In this document: piece after piece, positions 45,087-55,029 of the stretch
Position numbering within the stretch: the stretch's first letter is position 1
Layout: every line of letters begins with the position of its first letter
Program-made: the position numbers and the translations under genes
From: Marsupella aquatica
Lineage: Eukaryota > Marchantiophyta
NCBI GenBank assembly: GCA_973895155.1
Contig: OZ316898.1
Location: 12,400,001-12,464,000 of the forward strand
Length of the DNA stretch: 64,000 nucleotides
Direction of reading: 5' to 3'
Notes under the pieces: model-generated
The model's input: the letters and a program-made list of their open reading frames with translations, nothing else
Told to the model about the DNA's origin: nothing
The model's database searches: none

Positions 45087-48000
45087 CTATGAAAACTCAG
45101 AGAAACGCTGCCTTGCAGAGTCCGAGACTGCCACTTTGAGAGCCTGTTTCACCAGTACTTGTTTCTGTTCCCTATCTTGCGTTTCAATTGCTTGTCGATA
45201 ATACATAAAGGCCAAACAATCTCCAGGTGCAGTTGTGAAACCCTGTACATGGAAAGAACACATTGAAAATCTCAGCTGATGGCAGCAACTACGTGTCTGC
45301 AAAGGAATGCAAAACGGACTACATGTGAAAACGCATGAACTCATCGAAGGTGTGCATAGTGCATAGTGTCAACAAAATTGCTCAACTCACCGCACCGGTA
45401 TGCAGCCATAGAAAGCTAATCTGTAGGTAATGAACAGTTTAAAGGTCTGACATTTTGACTAGCCCATCCTTCTGCCTCTGTATTTTGCAGAGCATATAAA
45501 GCAACTCATGGAGGTCATTCGATACGTTTAGACCAATTATTGAGAAGGTTTTTTCCTTCTCGTCTCTGTCACTGATTCTTCAAGCCGGGACTCTCCTAAA
45601 GTCGCAAGAGATGGACAAAAGATCCGATGGATAGGGTTTACACTGGAGGCTTCAAAGCATACTAAACTTTAAAAGCTCGGGTTGATCAAACTCACAGAGA
45701 GACAATAGAGGTGGTGAGGCAATGACGTTGAAGGCAATGACGTTGATTGATTGAGGACTCTACAGCATCTACTCGAGTTCCTCAATACAAGGTTGAGGTG
45801 CTGAAGATCATAAGATAGATTGGCTCACCTAACAACTGGAGAATGGCAAAGCGTGGCCTGCAAATTAGGTTTAAATTTTTTTCTCAGCATTCCGCTCTTC
45901 ATAAACCCATCTCGACTACTGCAGGCAGGAATAATGAGACTCTAGAAAAGACCGGCCAGAGTGTAATTGGACACTAGGCAGAGTGACAGTCAAATTGCTG
46001 CAGTGTGAGACATTCTCCTAATTCACCATGGCGAAGTGCACGATACATGGCCAGTAACACTCTTGTGAGGTGAGCCGCTTCAATCATCGAGATCCAAAGG
46101 TGCGAGCCTTGTTGTAATATTCCCTAATTTGTAGTAGAAATATTTTTTCTCAGACGTACCTGAGTGAGAAGTTTGTGTCACGGATTGAGAGAACAAAGAG
46201 CGTTCACTACCACTACATATCCAGCATGGTAAGGGAAGTGTGGGGCCAGTGAAAGAACCCTACTGCCCTTACCAACCTTTGTGTACTTCCTATTTTACAT
46301 CATTTCAGTTATGGCAAAATTTTGTTCCCCATAATTCATTTGATTCTTGTTCACCTTCAGAAGAGCACTAGTTAAAGCAACTGTCTGTGACAGGTTGCAT
46401 GTGCATAATGCCTTCTGTTGAGCTTGCTTGTATCTGTGGTACAAGAAAATATGGATGCCGCTGACACCAATACTGTTGACTAATTTTAATGCAAAAGAAG
46501 GCAGGGTGATATGCCTTGAATATCAGTTATTATTCAATCAAGAATCTGAATTGTTGTCAGGACAAAAGTTCTTATGGGATGGGAAACTCGAACTTCGGGA
46601 GAAGAGAGTCTTACCTGACGACCAGAAGGCCTCCGTTCATGATCTTTGATTGCCCACGCTAATTTCTGTGCTTCCTCAACATTCCAGGAATTTTCTATTA
46701 CATATTCCGCTGCTGACTGCATTCAAATTCACAATTAAGATAACCAGTGAGTGAACTCCATGCTGAGACTCCAGATATCATCTTCATCTGGAGACCCCGT
46801 CCCTCGGCTCTTTACGTGCACTACATTACGTAAACACTTGTGTTGAAATAACTTTAATACTAAGGCATCTGAGACACTCGATAAAGTTCATAGTGAGGCT
46901 CCGTGTAATGTGTCCTGTTGAAGGACTGATAAGGCAGGTGTAAATCATCAAAGCCTGTATGCAATGCGTGTGGATTTAACCAGAAGAAGCACTCACCCTG
47001 CGCTGGCGAGCCGAGAGGGTTCGCAACGCGTACAGCAAACTTAAGCTAGACTCATCAAAACATTGCAAAATTTCCAGAGGAGTACCCGACTGGACCAACG
47101 ATTCATAAACCTGCCAAGGACGAAATGCTCGAACAATCAGTAAGCATGCCGAAGTGAATGCAGACCCCTCACCCATAAAGGATGCAACCATTCGTTTAGA
47201 TCTCATCATATGCAGTTAAGGACAGTGGGCAATCCTTCTCCATCATTGAGATAAGAAAACTGTTGAAAAAATCAAAACGATGCGGGATGAACAAGGAGAA
47301 AACAAAATCGAAGCCATCCTACGTGTGGTCGTATGCTCATCGTGAATAATTCACCTCTCATACTGTGCAATTTCCAGTTCCATCTACCCCAATACATTAT
47401 GGAAACTGATAAAGTCCCCAGAGCATTCTCGTGTAATGAGTTCTAAGCTCTCAAGACTATGGATTGCAATCGGTTGAGCCCTTTCAAACAGAGGAGTGTC
47501 TCTCGGACGATCAACTCCATCATGCTGCATAATGAATGAAAGTGATGCAACTTTTAATTTCTGTATAGTTTCTCAAATTACATGTCACTCTGGGAAATAG
47601 ACTTTTTCTTGAGAGAGAAGGGAGACCACATCAAATTATGAATGCCCACTTTGATTTTCCTTCTTAGCCATTCTTTTCAACGATTCTCGAGACACATCTC
47701 TCTGTCGACCACATGATGCTTTGTCCATAGTTTCTTTATTGTATCGTGTGCATTTCTCGTTTTCAAATGACCTTGACATTTATTTCGTTCAGGTGAATCA
47801 AATGACAGGCTTTGTAGCAATACAACAAGAACATTGAATGGATGAGCTTACTTGTGCGGCCACGATGATCTCCAGTTGCATCACGATTGGGACAAAAGTC
47901 TGGTTATAGAGATCCTCAGAAGTGACACCCAGTTGCTGCAACTCTTTGACAAGTGCAGCTCTCTCCTGCCATGATCCTTGCCCAGCTCGCAGCTTCTCTA

Positions 48001-48463
48001 TCAGCAACGCCTTCTTAATTTCTCCACTTTGCCTTTCCTCCTCAGTCTCCTCAAAGTTGGGTACGAAAGTGCTGGGAGGAGGCCTGAATTGGCCCAAACC
48101 TGGGGGAGAGATATGGCTCCTTGGCGGCCACTCTGGCCCACTTCCCGGGAGCCTACCACCGCCTCCTCCCCTGCTTCTTGGAGCTACGGGCCCTCTCCTA
48201 CTAAACTTACGCCCATGCGACAGCACTCCAGGAAATCCAATACTTGTTGACGTTGATGATGACGATGGCGGAAGCTGCACGTACAACAACACCGAGGGGC
48301 TCGCCCTAGAGCTCGAATTCCTCGCATTCAGTAGCGCAATCGCAGAAGTAGAGGCGGAGCTTCTGATGAGCAGTTGCGGGGACGAGGATGAGGACGCCAT
48401 CATTGTTGTTGTTCGAGGTGATGATAATGTTTCGGAGCACGAGCGCAGAAGCCCGACCTCCAT
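45087..48463 (-). CDS. RAF1-like (Rubisco accumulation factor) helical-domain protein, plastid
   Basis: Probable chloroplast protein related to Rubisco accumulation factor 1, the chaperone that assembles Rubisco large subunits. Four exons join in frame (48463-47852, 47110-46997, 46716-46615, 45242-45087), all GT-AG, giving 327 residues. Residues 1-115 are Ser/Arg/Gly/Pro-rich, like a plastid transit peptide. QFRPPPS (125-131) matches the start of mature RAF1. The helical domain follows: VAAQVYESLVQSG, LLYALRTLSARQRR, AAEYVIENSWNVEEAQKLAW, AIKDHERR and PGDCLAFMYYRQA, each with a RAF1 counterpart in order. The frame then closes at RQRFSEFS, about where RAF1 enters its linker, so the ~150-residue C-terminal beta domain is missing. 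It may be a short paralogue or a truncated gene. Met22 or Met23 could be the true start. Homology to the RAF1 helical region is strong. Function is inferred. Confidence 0.8.
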
Positions 48464-48721
48464 GGCTGAGCAGCTCCTGGCTCGTCTGCTCCTTCTCCGG
48501 ATTGGGCTCCTGGTCTAATCTAAGCTAATCTCGATCAATGGCCGTCTTTTCAGTTTACAGATTCCAGCTGAGGTGTACTGGAGCGAGCTAGCTGACCCAC
48601 GTCATGAAGTTACAATCATCAGCTTTCAGTGGATGACGAATGATGCGAACATGGGCTATGGCCAACAATTCGTTACGAGGTGTTGTGCTAATCTCTCCTC
48701 TCCTCTCTCTGTGCTGTGCTC

Positions 48722-48814
48722 TGCTCCTAATGAACAGAATGTTGCTGAAGGACTGATTGATTGCCTCTGCTTGCTCCTAATGATCAGAATGTTGCTGAAG
48801 GACTGATTGATTGT
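48722..48814. repeat. Tandem duplication, 50 bp period, near-identical
   Basis: TGCTCCTAATGA.CAGAATGT followed by TGCTGAAGGACTGATTGATTG occurs twice, 50 bp apart, about 260 bp upstream of the RAF1-like start codon. Directly beyond, TTTGATA.TTGGG.ATGTTCTCA and CTTGTGATAGGC are also duplicated (about 48865-48955). Confidence 0.9.
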
Positions 48815-48955
48815 CCGCAGTTCAGCTCACAACTCCAGAGCTTTGGTGAGGAGAAAGGCTTTGAAATTTGATTTTGATATTTGGGAATGTTCTCAGCTTG
48901 TGATAGGCGAAATTTGTTTTTGATAATTGGGGATGTTCTCAACTTGTGATAGGCC

Positions 48956-51900
48956 CCCACTCATCTTCGTCAGCAACGGCATGAGCAGCACACTGTAGAT
49001 TAGCTTCTTCTTTTTATGTGCGAAAATTTTCCAGATTTTCTCCCCCCTAAAATGTATTCGTCAATTTTGGCGAATGTTCACCAGTCTTTTTGGTCTTGGC
49101 TTTACAAGTTTTCCACGTAGCAACAGACCCCATTCGCCATAAGCCCAGGGTTCCCCTAAAATCTGGAAATCTAATGGCCAAGATTAATCTAGAAGAATTA
49201 GATAAGAAACATTCTTACAATCTTCTGGTCACCCAGGTGACATTTGCACTCTGGCCCAAATGGAAAAACCTTAAAGGACTGTAAGGATTCCCAATTTTCA
49301 GGTTCTAAAGTTGAGGATGACTATTTCATTCATTTGTGCCCCCAAACCCCTACAAACAGACTTTTTGGCATGTCATTTTGTGACAGCCTTGGAGGTCAGG
49401 ATCTCCTCCAACATTCTGGTAATATTTAGGGGAAGGGAAAAAGGGGCAAATGAATACATACATGTGACACAACCCTAATAAATGCAGCACTACTTATTTC
49501 CTTGGCTCCTGGTTTGCCACTTTAGGACCCTAACTTAACTCTATTGTTGGAGCCCTGAATATCTGCAGTATTCCATGCTCAAGAGATGATCCCCTACTGA
49601 TTGTTGGATACTTTCTCTTCATCACCGCAAAATAAGTGCATTACCTAAGTATGGCAAGTCCTTCACTTCTACACCCAACTCTCTAATTTCTATGACCCAT
49701 GATCTAATTAATGGAACCCTCCATAGTATCAGAGCAAAGCCTGTCCTATCCACTACCTGTGTGGTTTTCAAAAATGTGATTCAACCATGGTAGTGAAAAA
49801 GTGGATTGGACTGACACTATTCAAAGGAGGTGGCTGACATGGAAGTGGCCCATCATGCACCTCAAAGTATAGGGTTTGCTTAATCATTTTGAAAACCACT
49901 GTTACAGATGTTGGTGGAAAGAAAACATTTTCAAATTGAAAAATGTCATGTGTCATCATATGATTGGTTCTGTATAACTTCATTTAAAGTGATTAATGGG
50001 TTGTTAATTAACCAAACTCGTCAAGTGTGATGCATGGCCCTGCATATAGTGGTCCCCAACAAAGGACACTAATTCTAGTAGTTTGGTGAGGTGCATGTTA
50101 GGAATTATTGTATTCTTCTTAACCAGTTAGTTTGGCTTTACTAGGGTGAGTTAACCCTAGATCAGTTTAGGAGTTAGGTTTTTTTTAAGGGGTTTTAATC
50201 CAATTTTGAGAATTATAAGAGCTATAAGGGTTCTTAATACAAGTTTTGAGAATATTCTTAGAATTCCCAAAAGTTAGGGGTTAAAAATAGCAAATTTTAG
50301 GGTGTTTATTTATTACTTGAAAACTTGGCACATGATAGAGGACCTCCTTGGAGTGAGGTCCCAGAGAGAGTGCCCAACCTAACTTTAATTTGTGAAGGCT
50401 TGTACTGTGGAAGGCATATGGTCTTAGGGGCGTCACCTGGTTGGACCCCAGTTTTTTATGTGCAACAGCTCAGGCATTAACTCCTATAATACACAGTTGC
50501 ACACACTTGCGTCACTTTTTAGAGTGGTAGTCATTCAAATTTGCAGGCCACAAAAATTAAAAAATCTGACCACGAGAAGGAATAAAACAAAATTGAATTA
50601 TATCGAGTGTGAAATAAAGAGTGACACGTTTTCCAAGCAAGAATTAAAGGGAAATTGGGAATGTCAGGGAATGCCAATACACAATAATCAAGTATTTTAT
50701 GGACCATCTATGTATAATACTATCCATGCATACCAAGCCCCATGCATAGAAATAGTATTCTCCATGCCTAGACATTGTACCCCATTGTAATCTATGTCCT
50801 AGGAAGAGTTTAAATGATTATAAATCTACTTCTATAATATGCAATGCCGCCAAAAACCTCTTTCGTCTGCTTACAAATTCAGAAATGGAGTGAACAAACC
50901 TGAGCCGTCAGATTCTTTCAGAGATTTTTTTGTACCCTTGGATTATTGACCATGTATGTCAAATGATATGCTCATTTTAATAGTAAAATACAAAGTATAA
51001 GAGATGATACTGATCTGACATCGTATATGAGAAGATACTTATGTGACATCATCTTAAATTTAAGATTAAATGTGTTTTCTTTTTTCAAGAATGAAAGTAC
51101 ACACGAATGGAAGAAGAATCTTTTGGGGCATGAAAAATTTTGGATTTTTGCAGAGCCTATGAGACTCTAGAAGGAAGGAGAATGGGTTAATTTTCTCCTT
51201 CTTTTTCTTCTATGTATTTAGTTGTAGATTTTTCTGTTTATTTAATGGTGCCAATGTAAGAAAAAAAGGGAGTGATGGTGTTGCATAGGAGTGTAAAAAT
51301 AGGAAAAAGGGGGAGAGAAAAAAATAAAATATTCCCCTCCCAATAGTATCAAAGCACCCGGGGCCATCATCTCTCTTGCACTCACTCTCACCCTCCCTCA
51401 TCCTTGCTCTCCCCAACAATATAGTTTTCACAACAAAACAACATCTTCTTCCAAAATAAAATAAAAATGCAAAAGCAAAGTCAACTGTTTTTTACATGTT
51501 TTGATTATATTTTTATTTTTTGTTTTATGTTTTATACAAAATGGTCCCAAATTTGTTATTCCATCTATACCTCCAACATTCTCATTGAAAATCTTTTCAA
51601 AAAATGCATCTTTAATGAAGACCAAGAAGATCAAGATCCCAACATCTTTTCTCCACAAGACATGTATGCTTGACATGCCCCCTCATCTCTATTAGTCTCG
51701 CTTTTGCCCTAATTCTTTTCCAAGTCTGGAGCCCAACTCTTTGCCCCCATTTGCATCTTTTGTCCAGTCTTTTGTTCCATCTTTTGTATCATTAACAATA
51801 AGGATTTCTTGCCCAACTCTTGCCCATGTACTCTCATTACCCATTTGCACCTTATCCCATATTTTTGTGTTGACTTGAATTACATTACTTGATTACATAA

Positions 51901-52469
51901 TTTCATGTGCTATTTTGAACAAGGTCTCCGCATTGACAACACTTTTCACATGAAATGGGCAAGAAAGAATTATAGAAATCCAATATTTTAGTTTGATCCA
52001 CCTAAAAACCTCAGCTTTTAATCAATAGTTCTTTACCTTACCTAAATGTATCTTTGCAATGCGTTGGCATTGGGCTTGGCAACAACATGGCCGCAAGACC
52101 AACATAGCCACAACACCCTCATGGCCAGAGTGACTGCATCATCATAATGACGAGATGGTCGTAACAACATATGAGATGTTTAAACAACTTTCTTGCCTTG
52201 CTTACATTAATTTACATTATCTACATTTCTTTGGCTCACTTGCATCTTTTTGCATTTCTTTGCCTCGAGTCAAAATGTTCACATCACCCCAAATCTTTGC
52301 CTCAATGCAATGTACATTTAAACATGCCTTGACATTTTTGTCTTCTTTTGCCTTGACATTTTTTGCTCACCGTGGCATCTTTTGTTCACCTTGGCATAGT
52401 TTTCTCTCCTTGAAATCTTCATCTTCATGATGTTTGCCATATCCCATTATCAATGTTGACATTTGTGCC
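48956..52469. other. Intergenic DNA with one dispersed repeat copy
   Basis: No gene. Besides the dispersed repeat at 49.09-49.25 kb there is a segment starting TGTTAGGAATT at 50096 that resembles one at 14988. The 51.4-52.4 kb part is T-rich with many chance Phe/Ser/Leu frames and probably belongs to the Helitron-like unit that ends at 52937, but its left end was not found. Confidence 0.5.
49090..49250. repeat. Copy of the dispersed repeat seen at 14.3-16.1 kb
   Basis: CAGACCCCATT, AATCTAATGGCCAAGATTAA, TCTAGAAGAATTAGATAAGA, ACATTCTTA and AGGTGACATTTG occur in the same order and spacing as in the 14.7-14.8 kb copy. Confidence 0.7.
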
Positions 52470-52911
52470 TCACTTAAACATCTTTTGCTCATCTCAACAT
52501 TTTCTTCTTTGTTGAACATCTTTTTATCACTCGACATCCTTTTATCACCTCAACATCTTTTTATCACTTCGACATCTGCTTATCACTCAACACCTTTTTA
52601 TCACTTGACACCCTTTTATCAGCTCGACATCTTTTTCTCACTTCGACATTCTCTTATCACTCGACATCTTTTTATCACCTCAACATATTTTTATCACTCG
52701 ACATCTTTTTATCACTTCGACATCCACTTATCACTCAACATTATTTTATCACCTCAACATCTTTTTATCACCTCGACATCTTTTTATCACCTCGACATCT
52801 TTTTATCACTTCGAGATGACTTATCACGCGACATCTTTTTATCACCTCAACATTTTTTATCATTCAACATCTTTTTATCACCTCAACATCTTTTATCACC
52901 TTGACATCTTT
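52470..52911. repeat. Minisatellite, ~19 bp units, at a Helitron 3' end
   Basis: About 20 head-to-tail units of the type GACATCTTTTTATCACCTC, with variants (CTTC, CTCAA, short T runs). The array runs directly into the Helitron-like terminus at 52912-52937, and its last unit supplies the GACATCTTT that precedes the terminal hairpin. The long Leu/Ser/Phe/His-rich frame through it is a by-product of the repeat. Confidence 0.9.
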
Positions 52912-52937
52912 CGTGCAACGCACGGGCATAGGGCTAG
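52912..52937 (+). mobile_element. Helitron-like 3' terminus (copy 1)
   Basis: A short palindrome CGTGC-AAC-GCACG (52912-52924) lies 9 bp before a terminal CTAG (52934-52937) followed by T. A hairpin of this kind 10-12 bp before CTRR, with insertion between A and T, is the classical Helitron 3' end, and GTGCAACGCACGGG hairpins are common in plant Helitrons. The 5' TC end was not located. Confidence 0.75.
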
Positions 52938-52993
52938 TATTACATAATGTAATAGAAAAGATCAAACCAAAAAATAGTACAAAAGGCCTAAAA

Positions 52994-53006
52994 GGGGGGG
53001 GGGGGG
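52994..53006. repeat. Poly-G run (13 G)
   Basis: Thirteen consecutive G between the two Helitron-like units. The length could be unstable or miscounted in sequencing. Confidence 0.9.
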
Positions 53007-53129
53007 TTAAGGTTTTCAAGGAATTACAAAATGAAAAATACAAAGACAAAAATCGTTCTTGACTGGTGATACTTTGTGGTTGTTGTTACTCATTTTTTGC
53101 GCCCTTTTTGCGCAAGATTTTTTTCTTAA

Positions 53130-53879
53130 GAACATCTTGGGCGACACCACATCTTTTTTTCTTAACGGCATCTTGGGTGACACCACATCTTTTTTCTTAA
53201 ACAACAACATCTTGGGCGACACAACATTTGTTTTTCTTAATGACATCTTAGATGACATGACATCTTTTTTCTTAATAACATCTTGAATGGGAGACATGAC
53301 ATCTGTTGTTCTCAACGACTTCTTGGCCAACACGACATCTTTTGTTATCATCGGCATCTTGGCCAACACGACATCTTTTGTTCTCACATCTTGGGCGACA
53401 CAACATCTTTCTTCTCAACGACCTCTTGGCCGATACGACATCTTTATTCTCAACTGTTAGGTATTGTTTTTAGTCTTGTGACTCATGAGCTAACCACAGT
53501 TAGGTTAACTCGGGTTAGGACTTAGCTAATGTTAGCGATAGTGCTGTTGTGTATATAGCCAGGGTTGGTGCCAGACCCTGGGGGAACTCAAGGTCATTGT
53601 TACCGAGCTAGTTGAGAGATAGGGAGAGCTTGCGCTGTGGATGCTTGGTATGGCCGGTCGGCCTAGAGTGCAGTAAAGCTCTTGTGTGTTCCCGTGGACG
53701 TAGTCTCATGTGGAGGTGAACCACGTATCTCTCTGTGTTGACTCTTGTGCGTTGGATGGTTCATGGGCTTGTCGTTGCGATAGTCGTCTTTGCTCAACAT
53801 CAATAACCTCTTGGCCGACACGACCTCTTTTGTTCTCAACAACATCAGGAACAACATCTTGGCTGTCACGACATCTTTT
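53130..53879. repeat. Minisatellite, ~37-39 bp units, split by a solo LTR
   Basis: Units of the form ACATCTTTT(T)..CTTAACGA or CTCAACGA, then CATCTTGG(G/C)C.ACAC(C/G)AC, repeat from about 53130 to 53454 and resume from 53800 to 53879. The LTR at 53455-53799 interrupts one unit. Like the first array it leads straight into a Helitron-like terminus. The arrays share the word GACATCTTTT but have different unit lengths. Confidence 0.88.
53455..53799 (+). mobile_element. Solo Copia-type LTR inserted in the minisatellite, TSD TCAA(C/T)
   Basis: 345 bp, TGTTAGGTATTG to GCTCAACA, same family as the LTR at 41.8 kb. TCAAC (53450-53454) precedes it and TCAAT (53800-53804) follows. Neighbouring array units read TTCTCAACGACCTCTTGG. 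The left flank ends TTCTCAAC and the right flank resumes TCAATAACCTCTTGG, so removing the LTR and one repeat restores a normal array unit. Confidence 0.92.
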
Positions 53880-53904
53880 GTGCAACGCACGGGTATTGAG
53901 CTAG
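53880..53904 (+). mobile_element. Helitron-like 3' terminus (copy 2)
   Basis: Palindrome GTGC-AAC-GCAC (53880-53890), ten bases, then CTAG (53901-53904) followed by T. It shares GTGCAACGCACGGG.AT and GCTAG with the terminus at 52937, so both belong to one family. The 5' end was not located. Confidence 0.75.
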
Positions 53905-54572
53905 TAGGCTCATAAAATTGAGATTGTGATGGCATAATTGCTAGGAGGTTAGAATTAGTGTCTCTCCACAGGGCAATTCTGGTGAAAGCAAATAGCAGGA
54001 TACACTCAATCATGATTAGTGTTACCTAAATGAATAAAAATTATGCAATCTAATAATTGTTAATCCACAGCCTTTGCCATTTGGCAGCTGAAAGCCCAAA
54101 CCAATGAGAACGAAAGGGGGGGGAGGGGGTAGGCGGAAGTCATCATCCCTACTAATGCATATGTACACCCTTCAATCAATGTAAACCTGGGGGAGTAAGC
54201 GAAAGTCTCCTATTACAGTTATTGCAACCCCCTCACTCCCTGTAAAAGCCCCAATCAAATTGGCTCAAACACTAGGCTCAAACACTCCCGGCTCATGGAA
54301 CCATTTTATATATGAAACCTATTTCCCGATTACTCTTCACCCACAGAAAACTGCGCCTCCCATGACCTGCAGTTCTCTTCATTTTACTTAAGTTTTTGCA
54401 AAAAGGTTACATTCAATCAATGCGATCATAAGTGTAAATCTTCACGTTGGTTCATACATCCTGGGGTGAGAAATTACCAGAGACAGAACTTCAGCAATGT
54501 GTTACAATTGAGACGCACTCCAGGGCACAAAAAATTTTTAACCCCACAGCTCAAGATCATGGCCAATCTTGC
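53905..54572. other. Intergenic DNA, nothing recognised
   Basis: AT-rich stretch between the second Helitron-like end and the duplicated CHX tail. It contains a G-rich run (about 54116-54130). Confidence 0.5.
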
Positions 54573-54935
54573 AGGACTTCGTTTAGATTGGTTGTAAATT
54601 GCTTATAAAGATTATTTCAATTTCATTCCCTGAATGTACTATCAAGTCTAAACTGACTGACTGTTAATTATCAGCTCCTCGTCTGGCTTTGGACCTCAAC
54701 AATAGTTTGGGGTGTCACAGGTTGTGGAGACTCACATTCTCGAAAATCCACTACACTATGCACAACCTCATTGTCGGAGACTTTTGAGTTCCCCATTTGC
54801 CTTTCGAGTGATTCATTACGAGAGCTGTCATGCTGCCAGATAACTAGCAGAGAGCTTCTGGTAGACACAGACTCCTTGGAAATCAACCAGGTGCCGATAG
54901 ACCCTAGCCCATGGTCGGTTGCTGTTGTTGTTGTC
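54573..54935 (-). pseudogene. Tandem duplicate of the 3' end of the CHX gene
   Basis: The 363 bp unit starting AGGACTTCGT repeats at 54936, inside the 3' part of the CHX gene. On the minus strand the copy encodes TDHGLGSIG.WLISKESVST and the rest of the CHX C-terminus down to VEVQSQTRS and the same stop codon, with only a few residue differences. It also includes about 95 bp of 3' flank. It lies beyond the stop codon and beyond the AATAAA of the intact gene; in the copy that signal reads AATAAT. It has no upstream exons of its own and is presumably inert, unless used as an alternative last exon. Confidence 0.9.
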
Positions 54936-54968
54936 AGGACTTCGTCTGGTTGTAAATAGCTTATAAAT

Positions 54969-54974
54969 TTTATT
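54969..54974 (-). terminator. Polyadenylation signal AATAAA of the CHX gene
   Basis: AATAAA on the minus strand, about 55 bp after the CHX stop codon and between the two copies of the duplicated 3' end. Confidence 0.55.
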
Positions 54975-55029
54975 TCAATTTCATTTTTCTGAATGTACTG
55001 TCAAGTCTAAAGTTACTGACTCTCAATTA

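Noticed and set aside
47922-48518. 198-codon plus-strand frame opposite the RAF1-like first exon
   Set aside because: It is the antisense shadow of the Ser/Pro/Gly-rich first coding exon. The minus-strand reading continues through three more spliced exons with homology, while the plus-strand reading matches nothing.
52434-52904. 156-codon frame with repeating LFITST-like words, and the possibility of a CRISPR array
   Set aside because: It is a minisatellite read as protein. The units are contiguous without unique spacers, and the genome is a plant's, so neither a repeat protein nor a CRISPR array is supported.
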